33,501 bases of DNA from Azolla pinnata (Eukaryota > Streptophyta > Polypodiopsida > Salviniales > Salviniaceae): NCBI GenBank assembly GCA_037176905.1, contig JBBBWG010026613.1, positions 33,675 to 67,175 of the forward strand, in the 5' to 3' direction. Under the pieces are notes generated by a model that had not been told where the DNA came from, ran no database searches, and worked only from the letters and a program-made list of their open reading frames with translations. Shown here one piece after another: positions 1 to 9,908 of the stretch (positions are counted from its first letter, which is position 1; every line of letters starts with the position of its first letter). A program made the translations under genes and the position numbers.

Positions 1-36
1 ATGGCGATGGCGATGGCGGTGGAGATGGCGATGGGA
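1..36. repeat. Short (ATGGCG)n-like repeat
   Basis: Imperfect ATGGCG hexamer run at the very start of the window. It is in the same frame as the PPR gene, but a TGA at 37-39 closes it, so it is not part of that reading frame as drawn. The window edge prevents any further call. Confidence 0.6.
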
Positions 37-48
37 TGATTCACGGCC

Positions 49-2145
49 TTGGTCCTCAGCCCAATGGCCACGCTGAGCCTCAGCCCACCATTGACCTGCC
101 CGTCTCATCCAATCCTGTCGCAGGCAGAACCCATCAACAATCGCCACTGTTCAACAGGTACGACTCCCTGCCAGCAAATCGCCTGCGTGCTTGAAACCGC
201 CATACGACCTGCACGAGTCCCCACATCGTGTTTGCAACGCTCTGATGAACTGCTGGACATCGAAGATCTCATCGCTGTGACACAGATATGTGGCAGAGAC
301 AAGGACGCCGAGCTTGCTCGCACCCTTTACATGCGTATGTGTGCCCATGGACTGGAGGCTCATCCTGCCCTCGGGAATTACATAGTTCCCATGCTTGTAG
401 AAACCCTAGATGTATCCGAAGCTCAGAAAGCCTTCAATCGGCTTATCGAATTGAATGAGCATTCATGGACAGCTCTCATCCATGGCTACCTAGCGCATGG
501 CGACTTCCATCGTGCATTTCACATCTTTAAGCTATTCGATAGCTATGGTGTCCAGCCAAGTATCTACACCTTCACGGCCCTTGTAAAGGGTTGTGCAGAT
601 ATGCAAGCCCTGGAGAATGGTTGCGAGATTCATGCCGAGGTACTGAAGGATGGGTATGAAGAAGATCTCTACCTGGGCACAATTTTGCTTGACATGTATG
701 TGAAATGCGGTCGCCTTGCCGAAGCGCATGATGTATTCGATGAGCTTCCTGTTCAGGATGCCATCGCGTGGAATGCGCTCATCACTGGGTATGCAGAGCA
801 TGGGCCTGGTATAGAAGCTTTACATCTTCTCGAGAAAATGCAGCTGGAAGGGATGGCTCCGAATACAGTGACTTATGTTTGCTGCTTGAAAGCCTGTGGT
901 AACATAGGGTGTGTTAGCATGGGGCGAGATTTGCACTCACAAGTTGTTATGAAGCAGCTTGAGAGCAACCCATATGTGTGTACAACGCTTGTGGATATGT
1001 ATGCTTCATGTGGCTCCCTTATAGAAGCGCAGGAAATTTTCGACAAGTTCCAAGACAGGGGAGTTACTTCATGGAATGCACTCATTATAGGCTACATCGA
1101 GCATGGGTTTGCACTTAAGGCATTGTCCTGTTTGGATCAAATGGACATGGAGCAGAACCTATCTCGAACCCAGATCACATATGCTTGTGGTTTAAAAGCT
1201 TGTGGCTGTGAAAAAGACTTGGATAAGGGACAAAAGCTGCATATCGATCTACTGAAAGAAGGTCTAGAAGAAGCTGATTTGATCCCCAGTGCATTGGTTG
1301 ACATGTATGCCAAATGTGGTGCATTTGCAGAGGCACTGTGTATATTTGGTGATCATCCCATTCAAGATGTAGTCTTATGGACCTCACTCATTGCAGGGTA
1401 TTCGGAGCATGGGCATTCTGTGGAAGCGTTAGAATGTTTGGATCGTATGCAAGAGCAAGAACTTTCTTCGCTCGACACCGTTGTGTTTATGTGTGGCTTG
1501 AATGCATGTGCAAACTTAGGATGCATCGACAAGGGTAAAGATATTCACTTCAAGATGGCTGGGAATGGGCTCGAGCATTCTGAGGTAAACCTTGCAAACA
1601 CTCTGATAGACATGTATGCAAAGTGTGGTAGCATGAGGGATGCCCTACACGTGTTTGCTACAATGCCGAGACGGGACAGTGTGACATGGACAACCTTGAT
1701 CAATGGCTATGCTCGGCATGGGGAAGTAGACCGTGTTTTTCATGTGTTTGAGAGGATGAAGAAGGAAGGTATGAAGCCAGATGATGTGACCTTTCTGAGC
1801 ATACTGACTGTATGTAGCCATGCTGGGCTCCTTGAGACAGCGGAATGCTGCTTCAGAGGCATGAGCTCAAACTATGGAATTGCGCCGAGTATCGGACATC
1901 ATAACTGCTTGGTTGATCTTCTTGGCCGTGCAGGGCAGCTGCACGCAGCTCTGAAGAAGCTGCAGGAAATGCCATTCGAAGTCGATCCAATAGGATGGCG
2001 TACTCTTCTCGGTGCTTGTCAAAAATGGGGTGCTGTAGACCTGGGCAAGCATGCCTTCGAGTACATGGTTAAGCTGAATGAGGGTAATGCGGCAGCTTTC
2101 ATATTGATGTCCAATCTGTTTGTCGATGAACCTGACTGGGACTGA
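49..2145 (+). CDS. PLS-class pentatricopeptide repeat protein, C-terminus cut short in the E region
   Basis: Single uninterrupted reading frame of 698 codons. The sequence shows tandem PPR motifs in blocks of about 102 residues, each marked by a variant of LVDMYAKCG (near residues 213, 314, 416, 519 and 621, the last as LVDLLGRAG). Phrases such as WNALITGYAEHG and GMKPDDVTFLSILTVCSHAG are typical of the PLS subfamily. PLS proteins bind organellar RNA sequence-specifically, usually for C-to-U editing, in mitochondria or plastids. Here the protein ends at MSNLFVDEPDWD, in the first part of the E motif, with no E+ or DYW deaminase domain. A deaminase partner would therefore be needed if it is an editing factor. 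An alternative start is the second Met at position 64. The first about 70 residues are low in motif and could be a transit peptide. The truncated tail may be natural or decayed. The family call is firm; the specific RNA target cannot be told. Confidence 0.93.
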   Translation: MVLSPMATLSLSPPLTCPSHPILSQAEPINNRHCSTGTTPCQQIACVLETAIRPARVPTSCLQRSDELLDIEDLIAVTQICGRDKDAELARTLYMRMCAHGLEAHPALGNYIVPMLVETLDVSEAQKAFNRLIELNEHSWTALIHGYLAHGDFHRAFHIFKLFDSYGVQPSIYTFTALVKGCADMQALENGCEIHAEVLKDGYEEDLYLGTILLDMYVKCGRLAEAHDVFDELPVQDAIAWNALITGYAEHGPGIEALHLLEKMQLEGMAPNTVTYVCCLKACGNIGCVSMGRDLHSQVVMKQLESNPYVCTTLVDMYASCGSLIEAQEIFDKFQDRGVTSWNALIIGYIEHGFALKALSCLDQMDMEQNLSRTQITYACGLKACGCEKDLDKGQKLHIDLLKEGLEEADLIPSALVDMYAKCGAFAEALCIFGDHPIQDVVLWTSLIAGYSEHGHSVEALECLDRMQEQELSSLDTVVFMCGLNACANLGCIDKGKDIHFKMAGNGLEHSEVNLANTLIDMYAKCGSMRDALHVFATMPRRDSVTWTTLINGYARHGEVDRVFHVFERMKKEGMKPDDVTFLSILTVCSHAGLLETAECCFRGMSSNYGIAPSIGHHNCLVDLLGRAGQLHAALKKLQEMPFEVDPIGWRTLLGACQKWGAVDLGKHAFEYMVKLNEGNAAAFILMSNLFVDEPDWD

Positions 2146-5100
2146 GAAGGGTAAGACACTGAACTTTTCCGGTGAGAAGCAGCTGTATCACTGAGCCATA
2201 ACCGTTTTAAGATGCCATGGATTCAGACTTGAGGTGTCGGCACTGCTTAGCATATCATTTTTTTTGACATCTCCCATTATGAGATAGCTAGAAGAAGGCA
2301 AGAGTGGTGAAATGCAACAAAGGATAGATGTTTGATCCCAAGGTCAGGAGACTGGAGCTATCATATTGATGCATTTCCTTTGTGGCCACAAGCCGCTTTG
2401 CAAAGCTTTGCATTCCATTCGAAATGCTTGCTGTGACATCGATCATTGCGACTAGTGCAGCATTGAGAACAAAATAAAGAAAGAATGGCGGTGCTTCATG
2501 GTAAATTTTCAAATCCTGCCTCAGTGTTTTCATGGAACCCACTCTTTGATGCAAGTAAAAAATGATGCTTGAAATCCGTGAAGGGGACGACGAGCATGAC
2601 CAAGTGCTGCTGCAAAACAAGCCAAAGAGAGGGAGAAAGAGACACTTCTGGTATGCTGCAACTGTTTTTTGTTGGTAACAAATGACGGTTATTTTGTACT
2701 AAAACTTAACCCTAACCCTAATTGGGGGCTTACTGTAAATAATGAGCATGACCAGCCTAAAGCAAAACAAAAGGGGGTATAATCAAAGTGAGCCGTAGGA
2801 GCCCTTAACCTCCCTCATCAATGTCTATGGAGAATATTTTAAGATGTACATATAATCAGGCACAATGCTCATTTGTGAGCTTTTGCTGAGACTCTTATGA
2901 GAACATCTATACAAGGTTATCATGTGTTTTCATCATGGTCAAGTGCAACCAAGCCATCTTTTGTTTGCCATTCTTAGCTTTCAAGTTGAACCTCACATAA
3001 CATCTTTAAGCTCAAACTGTTAAAATCCGAGCTAATCTCCAGCTCAATGGCGCGAAATGATTCTTTTGACAAGTTTATTTTACAAGAAACTGATCGATGG
3101 ATAAAGAATGATCACCTTTATGACTTAGTAGATAGATGAACTTTGGTGGGTTTGTTGATCAAGCAGATAGAAAAGTCACCCTTAATGCTATGTTTTTTTT
3201 TATCAATGGTATGATGATCACTCCTTTGGATGTAGGTGATGAAATGGGAGAATGGTTGGTGATTTGGAGAAGAAGCTTAAACGTTAATATTCATTCAAGA
3301 GTGAATTCTTGTATGTTGAACGCCATATTAGAGATTTACAATAATAGGGCGTTATCTTAGCCCAAGTACCACATAATTTTTGTAAGTTCCAATGTTTAAT
3401 GCACAACTACATTCACACCATGTATCTGGAAGAAGAAGGTGGAAATCTTACTTCGATGAATAGAAGCTCCTTGTATAGGAAGAAGGTGGGAAATCTTCTT
3501 CTACAACTTTCCGAGTTTTTTAAAATATAAAAGTTGGAAATTTCGAACTGGATTTGAATACTCGACGAGATTCAGGGTTTCGGGATTGGCTATGCTTGTA
3601 CATGGAGTGCCAATTGATTGCTGAAAAGAATGTAGCGAGATTCAGTAGCAAGCCGTTTCGTCGAAGAACATAGGTTAATTAGCCACATGTGTTAGCCATT
3701 ATACCAAAAAATTAGGAACTTAAATTAATCGGGAGGTGGGGTTCGGCCAACTGGGGTAGGGGTTTATGAAAATAAAGAAAAGTGAGTTTTTAGGGTTTGA
3801 GAGAAGTAGGGACGATATAATAAAAACAACCAAATCATATGATTGCATGCTTAAGGAGTGGGAGAGGTTATTAGAGCAAACTGAGGGAAAAGTCGAATCA
3901 GAAGCGAAAGAATTATTATGGAGTGGCACTCTGAATCGTCACTGGGGACCATCTCAAAGAACAGTGTTGGGACCCAATGGTATGGAGATCAATGACGCTT
4001 TAGTGTCAAAGATCCTTGCCATCGAGCCAAGGCTTCGCTGAACTTGACAATAATAATGTTAATGTGCTCATCGACGAGGGTGTGAATCTGGGGCCATCGA
4101 TGCATCTGCCAATGTCATGAGATCCGCGAGTGTTAAATCTCGGCGATAAACCTTGTCTAGTTTTTAAGCAGGCCAACTCCCAATCCGCTTGTAACGTTTG
4201 TACCAATGCGGCTTGGGGAAGTCTAGGATCATTAATCATGTAGTTGAGTCGATAAACTCGAGGGATCTTGACCTTTGCATCTCACTTCATAAACGAAGTA
4301 GAGAATCAAAGAGCGATCAAGCGCCTTGCGGTGCTTAAAATCGAAACTTCATCATGGAACGTTGACATTAGAAATTGACACCGTTTCATCTCGCTTACAC
4401 TTTTGGAAAAAACTAAGATAAAACGAAATGTGCTTTTAAATGTGAAGCTTAGTTTATACACTTTTCTTTGCCCTTCATGTTTTTTCTTGTGATGGATCAT
4501 TGAAGGCACAACACAATTATTGTATGTCATCATCACATGGACAATGTTGGGCCTTTAGAATATGTTAATACGATCTTTCTTGCGTTTCTTCTTTGTGTAA
4601 TCGCCCTCTAGAGTTGGCGCATGATGCGACATAAAGCCCGAACTCCATCAATCCAAGTTCATCTACATGGGGCTTGCTTGTCGCATACTATCATTTTGAT
4701 TCTCACAAAGCATCCAATCGACCATAAACTTCGTAGTAAAGGTGTTGATCATCGAGAAATAGCACGCAAAAAGCAAAACTAGTGTTCATTTGCTCTGATC
4801 GTGATAAATTATTAGTCTACACCCATAACACATATCAACATGATATTACAACGAAACAACAAGAATCAGCACCTCCTGATCGATTTTTCGTCAAGCCCGT
4901 AACGGCCTATCACTGTATAATAGATGTAAGAGGGCATCTCTCAACGAATAGTGCAAAGCACAATCACAGAGAAATATCTGTGGCTTGCGTCATTAGATGA
5001 ATTTTTGGAGGGCTGTGCAGAGGTTTTGTCGCGACAAGAGACACAGAATCGTAACTATCATCACGGCTCAGTCATGATAAAAGATGATTCCGCGGGCAGG

Positions 5101-5570
5101 GCGAAGAGAAAGCTTGTGGGCATCCATGGAAGAAGAAAAAGCCGCCACTTTATGTCGAGATTAGCTACAATCACACCGATGGGTAGACGCTGCATATCGT
5201 CAATCTTTTCTAGACACATTGCTCAGATTAAGGGACACAATACATACATGCTCTCGAGTTTTCAATCCTTCTAGACGGATTGCTCACCCAACTTTCATCA
5301 TCATCATCATCATCATCTTCTTCTTCTTCTTCTTCTGTCTTTCTTCTTCATTGACGTCGATGAGGATGAGGTGCTGCGTTCAAATGTGCGCGACGAAAAT
5401 AGGAGGCATGTACAAACCAGAAGCCCTAGCAGAAAAAAAAAGAAACAGAAAAGTTAGTCCACCTTCCTTTGAGACTTTGGGTGGGAACAAAGAAAACAAA
5501 TTTTGGAAACAACAAGATTATAACAGCAACTGCAGATTTGTGTGTTCTTTTTTTCCCCCCCCTCCGATAT
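2146..5570. other. Intergenic region, no recognised gene
   Basis: About 3.4 kb of AT-rich sequence between the PPR gene and the beta-propeller gene. It holds a short telomere-like run (two CCCTAA units near 2706-2722), an imperfect repeat of GGAAGAAGGTGG(G)AAATCTTC at about 3430 and 3478, and a TCA/TTC microsatellite at about 5295-5336. Several open frames of 60-110 codons occur on both strands. The longest, 91 codons at 3766-4041, has no motif I recognise. No RNA gene seen. Confidence 0.6.
5295..5336. repeat. (TCA)n(TTC)n microsatellite
   Basis: About seven TCA units followed directly by about seven TTC units, about 240 bp upstream of the TATA box of the next gene. Direct reading of the sequence. 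Confidence 0.85.
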
Positions 5571-5573
5571 GTA

Positions 5574-5581
5574 TATATAAG
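5574..5581 (+). promoter_or_regulatory. Probable TATA box of the strictosidine-synthase-like gene
   Basis: TATATAAG lies about 155 bp before the ATG at 5736, just after a T/C-rich patch (Y-patch-like, about 5547-5565). Spacing and context suit a plant core promoter with a 5' leader of roughly 125 nt. Inferred from motif and position only. Confidence 0.5.
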
Positions 5582-5735
5582 AGGAGGCTTTCTCTGTAAA
5601 AGAGGCAAAAGCCTCAGGCTCACAAATTTGTTCCAAAAGCCTCCAAGGTCCCACTTGACTTGCCCACGAGGTATGAAGACACGAGCTTAGCATTCCAGCG
5701 CCCCCCAATAGCATTAAAAATCAGGGCTCCGGAAG

Positions 5736-8180
5736 ATGAAGGGAGGCCATGGTGGAAAAGCCCAACAACCCTGGCTCCCCATGTCGAAGCGGACGAAGAT
5801 TCTACTCCTCGGCACCAGCATCGCATTCGCCGCCATACTGCTCGTGCTCGATCCCTTCCGCCTCAGCATTCTCGGCAACGATCCCACCTTCAAGGCGCAC
5901 CGCGTGAAGCTACCGCCGCGATTCGCAATCTCCTCCTTGCTTGGAGATCAGCAGCCCCGCGATGCGGAGAGCAAGCTCAGCCGAGCCCGGAGATGGCAGC
6001 TCGACGCAGGGCTCATGGGCCCCGAGAGCCTGGCGATGGATCCCCATGGCAACGGCCCCTATGTCGGAGTCGCCGATGGCCGCATCATGAGATGGGATTC
6101 GCAGCACAACATCTGGCAAGAATTCGCGCATACTTCCCCGAACAGGTAAGAATCGATCCTTCCTTCCTCCTCCTCCCCGCTCCCGATTTCTTTCGGATCC
6201 GAGCTTTCGAAACCGCTTCTGGCTTCCGATCTTTTGCAAAGACAGATCCGCGGCCCTGTGCAAGGAGGCAAACCCCAAGAACGAGCACATCTGCGGCCGG
6301 CCCTTAGGGTTGCGATTCGATCCCAGATCAGGAGACCTCTACATCGCCGATGCTTACCTCGGTCTGATGCGCGTCGGCCCCGAGGGAGGCCAGGCCTCAG
6401 TGCTCGCCAACGCCGCCGATGGCGTGCCCCTGCGCTTCACCAACGATCTCGACATCGCGCCTGACGGCTCCGTCTACTTCACGGACAGCAGCTCCAAGTA
6501 TCAGAGGAGGTCTTGTGCCCAAGAATTCCGGGGGTTCCTTCTTCTGTTAGGGTTTTCGTCTATGAAAGAAAAAGGTTTTCCTCCTGGTGCAGGAACTTCT
6601 TCCTGCTGGTGTTGTCTGCGGAGGATTCGGGGAGGGTGCTGAGGTACGATCCGGCGACAGGGGAGAGCAGCGTGCTTCTCTCGGGGTTGCAGTTCCCGAA
6701 TGGCGTGGCGCTGAGCAGAGATCGCTCCTTCCTCATCATCGCAGAATCGGTTCCCGGCAGGTATTCCTTCTGCTGCTGCTTGCCACGTCCTGCTTCTGCT
6801 GCTCTGCTTCTGCTGCTGCTTGCCATGTCCTGCTTCTGCTGATGATGATGATGATGATTCCTTCATCTTCTTCGTCTTCCTTCTTCTTCTTCTTCTTCTT
6901 CCTTCTTCTTCTTCTCCATGGCTACAAGTTCTCCATTGAGGGATTTTTTTAGGGTTTGAGGCTGGAGATTTTAGGGTTTAGCGTGGCCATGACTACAAGT
7001 TCTCCATTGAGGGATTTTTTTAGGGCTTGAGGTTGGAGATTTTAGGGTTTAGCGTGTCCATGGCTACAAGTTCTCCATTGAGGGATTTATTTAGGGTTTG
7101 AGGTTGGAGATTTTAGGGTTTAGCGTGTCCATGGCTGCGAGCTCTCCATTGAGGGAATTTTTTAGGGTTTGGGCTCTGCACTGTCTAGGAGAAAAAGAAT
7201 GCACCCATTTCGATCTTGCGTCGTCGTCGATCGGGATGTCGCACGGAGTGGTTGTGGCTCGATCCACGTCGGATCGATCGAAGCCACCTCGACCCCAATC
7301 TTGACTTTCAGATGGCCCCATACCGAATGCAGATGCAAATGATGCAACCGTAAAAGCTTCAGAGATGGGGGCTCGCCCGAATTTGGAAGAAAACAAAAGA
7401 AAAAAAGGCAAAAGATGTCCAATGCTTCATTCAATGGTTCCATGCGCCCCATGCAGCAAATGCTCATCGATCGATGCATGGGGGCCGAAGGCCTGAAGGT
7501 CTAGTTATTGTAGTGGTTATACTTGGCCAATACAATCAAGTCTGAGATCTAGCACAGACCTTGATATATGTCGCGAAATTCCCATCCTTCCGATGCTCGA
7601 CTGTGGCTTAAAAGTCTATTTCCGCACCTGTTTCTCGCTCTCGCGTCGAAATGTTTTCCGATCAGATGCTCGAACTGTATGTTTTTTTAACCTTCTGTTG
7701 TTTTTCTGGGTTCATTTCTCCAGGCTGCTGCGATACTGGCTGACTGGGCCCAAGAAAGGGGAGGTTGAAGTGCTAGCCATGCTGCCTGGTTACCCGGACA
7801 ACGTGCGCGTGAACAAGGAAGGCGACATCTGGGTGGCCATGCACTGCCGCCGGAACGCCATCAGTACGCTGTCGGGTGCCTTCCCAGCATTGCGCCATGC
7901 CTTCCTGCAGTTACCGATCCCATTCAAGCGCCTCTACAGGCTTTTCAACGGCAAGGCGCATGGCATTCTGGCGAAATACGCCTTTGATCACGGCCCTGCA
8001 GATTCCAGCTCCGCCGCCGTGCATCTGGCCCTGCTCCTCGAGGATGTCCACGGCAACGTTGTCAAGTATGCCAGCGAAGTCGATGAGCGAGATGGGCAGC
8101 TCTGGATCGGATCGGTCCTTCTCCCATACATCTCTGTATATGACCTCCAATCCCAACCTGCAGATCCCCTTCCGGCTTGA
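5736..8180 (+). CDS. Strictosidine synthase-like (SSL/YLS2-type) beta-propeller protein
   Basis: Four exons: 5736-6145, 6246-6509, 6593-6760 and 7724-8180. They join in phase and encode 432 residues, close to the usual size of SSL proteins. Residues about 20-38 (TKILLLGTSIAFAAILLVL) form a signal anchor, so the protein probably enters the secretory system. The rest matches the six-bladed propeller of the family: GPESLAMDPHGNGPYVGVADG, HICGRPLGLRFD, GDLYIADAYLGL, FTNDLDIAPDGSVYFTDSSSKY, FPNGVALSRD and RYWLTGPKKGEVEVLA. The C-terminal blade keeps LWIGSVLLPYISVYDL. True strictosidine synthases make an indole alkaloid intermediate. SSL members of seed-free plants are not expected to, and their substrate is unknown; animal relatives (APMAP) are esterase/lactonase-like. 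The intron 2 donor GTCTTG is weak, but it is the only one that joins the conserved YQRR-N segment. The ATG at 5736 is chosen because it precedes the anchor. Confidence 0.9.
6761..7723 (+). other. Intron 3 of the SSL gene, rich in simple repeats
   Basis: 963-bp intron bounded by CAG/GTATTC and TCTCCAG/G. It carries a duplicated TGCTGC-rich segment (about 6770-6840), a GAT run (about 6839-6858), a TTC run (about 6880-6915) and the 71-bp minisatellite listed separately. No gene seen inside. Confidence 0.8.
6916..7172 (+). repeat. 71-bp minisatellite, about 3.6 copies
   Basis: CCATGGCTACAAGTTCTCC-type units start at 6916, 6987, 7058 and 7129, exactly 71 bp apart. The fourth copy breaks off near 7172. 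Each unit contains two TTTAGGGTTT-like telomere-related motifs and the phrase CCATTGAGGGA. Copies differ by only a few bases, so the array is young. It lies wholly inside intron 3 of the SSL gene. Confidence 0.93.
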
Positions 8181-9820
8181 TTCTTAGCCGAAGAAGTCTG
8201 CTTGAGCCCTTTGCATCCGATTTCCTTCATTATTTTCTTGGCCCCCAAAAGCTTTATACCTCGGCATGTGTTACCTCCGCGAAAGGCTGATTGTGCTTTG
8301 TATAATACTTCCAAAGAGATTGCTAGAAACAACGCATTTACGAAATACAACCGCCTCTTGATTGGATGGATCGTCGAAGAGTCTTAACACGTTAATTATT
8401 TTGAGCTAGGTTAACGACGCCTTAATTACTTGTAACAATGTTTTGGATTCAATCGAGCACACCCATTCCGCAATATACTGGCTTTTCCGCGGTTGTCTCG
8501 AGCTGGGAAATCATTAAGCTAAGGGCACCCAAAGATCATTGCCGAATAAAAAATAAGAAAACCTACCCAGATTTCGTGTAATGTTTTTCTATACCGCGCG
8601 CCTAAAGAATGTTGGATTAGTAGTTCTGCTTCTTCTTCGAGACAAACAGACGCGACAATGTGTGACGCAAAAGTTCACCGACTGATTGCTATTGAAAAAG
8701 GAGGTCAATTTCATCTTATCTACATAAATAGCCCATGAAATCTGTAAGTTTCATGAAATGCCCAAAATGCCCCTGAAAGTGTTTCCATGAAATGCTTGAA
8801 ATGTCCCCACAACAAACACTCTAGAGTACCTTGCAAGTGGAGAAGCCTAACTTAATGCCGCACCTGGCACGCTTAATTGTTTGAAAATGCCTGTGATTTT
8901 CAAGTCGTTTCTTGTTTGATTGCTTGATGCAACGGGAAACTAATAATCCTTCCTCCGTGTGATTATGTAGGAGGGATACTCTAATACCTGACCATAATAC
9001 CATTGACCGATTTCTCTCAAAATCGATTACTGTTGCTATACTTACCAGGAGGTGGTCCATACGGCTCTACGAAAACCCGTTCTAATCACGGTACATATCA
9101 TGGGGATGTTGGACCTATCAACTATTCTAGTCTATGTTTTATAGCACACACACTTATAGTTTTGCACGTACGTATGGTATGTATAGAACATTTGGTTTTG
9201 CGTGAACTTATTGACTGCTTCTTGTCAGTTCAAAGTTTGATCAGGCTAGAATTCATCGACACTACGATTGAATGATTCTTGGGGACATGAAGATTTAATT
9301 AATTGGGGTTTGTTTCTTTGGAGCATCGCGTAATGATGCTCAATATTTGGGGCCATTCCCATAGTTAATCTTGATTTGTGAGGCCTTTCGGTTAACTTAT
9401 CCTCACAATTCATTGGTAGGATTGCATTATATCAGTTGTAATCTTCGTTCCATTAATACTAAAGAAAGCTATGGAGGGAAACTGCGATTTACTGCCAGTT
9501 TTTGGAAGCGTTTTGTTGTCGCATTTCTCCAGATAGACATATACATCTTTATCATGTACGTATTATGAATGAACCGATCAGACCCCAAATCAATATGGTT
9601 CAAACCTATATTTACGATGCTTTATCAATTACCAGCAAGAAGATTGCTATGTATCCTAGGTCGGGGAAAAAGTTTAATTAGGGTGTAAGCGATATACTAA
9701 ATCATGTCATTCATGTCTTAATGATGCAATTAGACAGAATCGAAGTGTTAAATGGAAATGGAAAAGACCTAATTAATGAGAAGGCATTTGTCAAGTCAGA
9801 GAATGTGGAGAGATCAACTT
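8181..9820. other. Intergenic region after the SSL gene
   Basis: About 1.6 kb of 3' flank and intergenic DNA. CATGAAAT recurs several times at about 8735-8800. Open frames are short and without recognisable motifs. No RNA gene or complete mobile element seen. Confidence 0.55.
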
Positions 9821-9823
9821 AAA

Positions 9824-9875
9824 CCCTAACCCTAACCCTAACCCTAACCCTAACCCTAACCCCTGAACCCTGAAC
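9824..9875. repeat. Interstitial telomere-type repeat (CCCTAA)6 plus two CCCTGAA variants
   Basis: Six perfect CCCTAA units (9824-9859) are followed by two CCCTGAA heptamers. The array ends about 33 bp before the ATG of the RPB5-family gene. It starts with AAACCCTAA, the plant telo-box, a known promoter element of genes for translation and growth. The unit is the hexamer, not the heptamer CCCTAAA usual for plant telomeres. It could act as a promoter/5'-leader element or be a neutral interstitial telomeric repeat. Confidence 0.88.
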
Positions 9876-9908
9876 AGGTTTCTTCCTTCCGTAGACCTTC
9901 GCAGAGCA

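Noticed and set aside
3766-4041. 91-codon open frame with a charged N-terminal half
   Set aside because: No recognised motif, no clear promoter or splice context, and similar-length open frames occur by chance in this AT-rich region.
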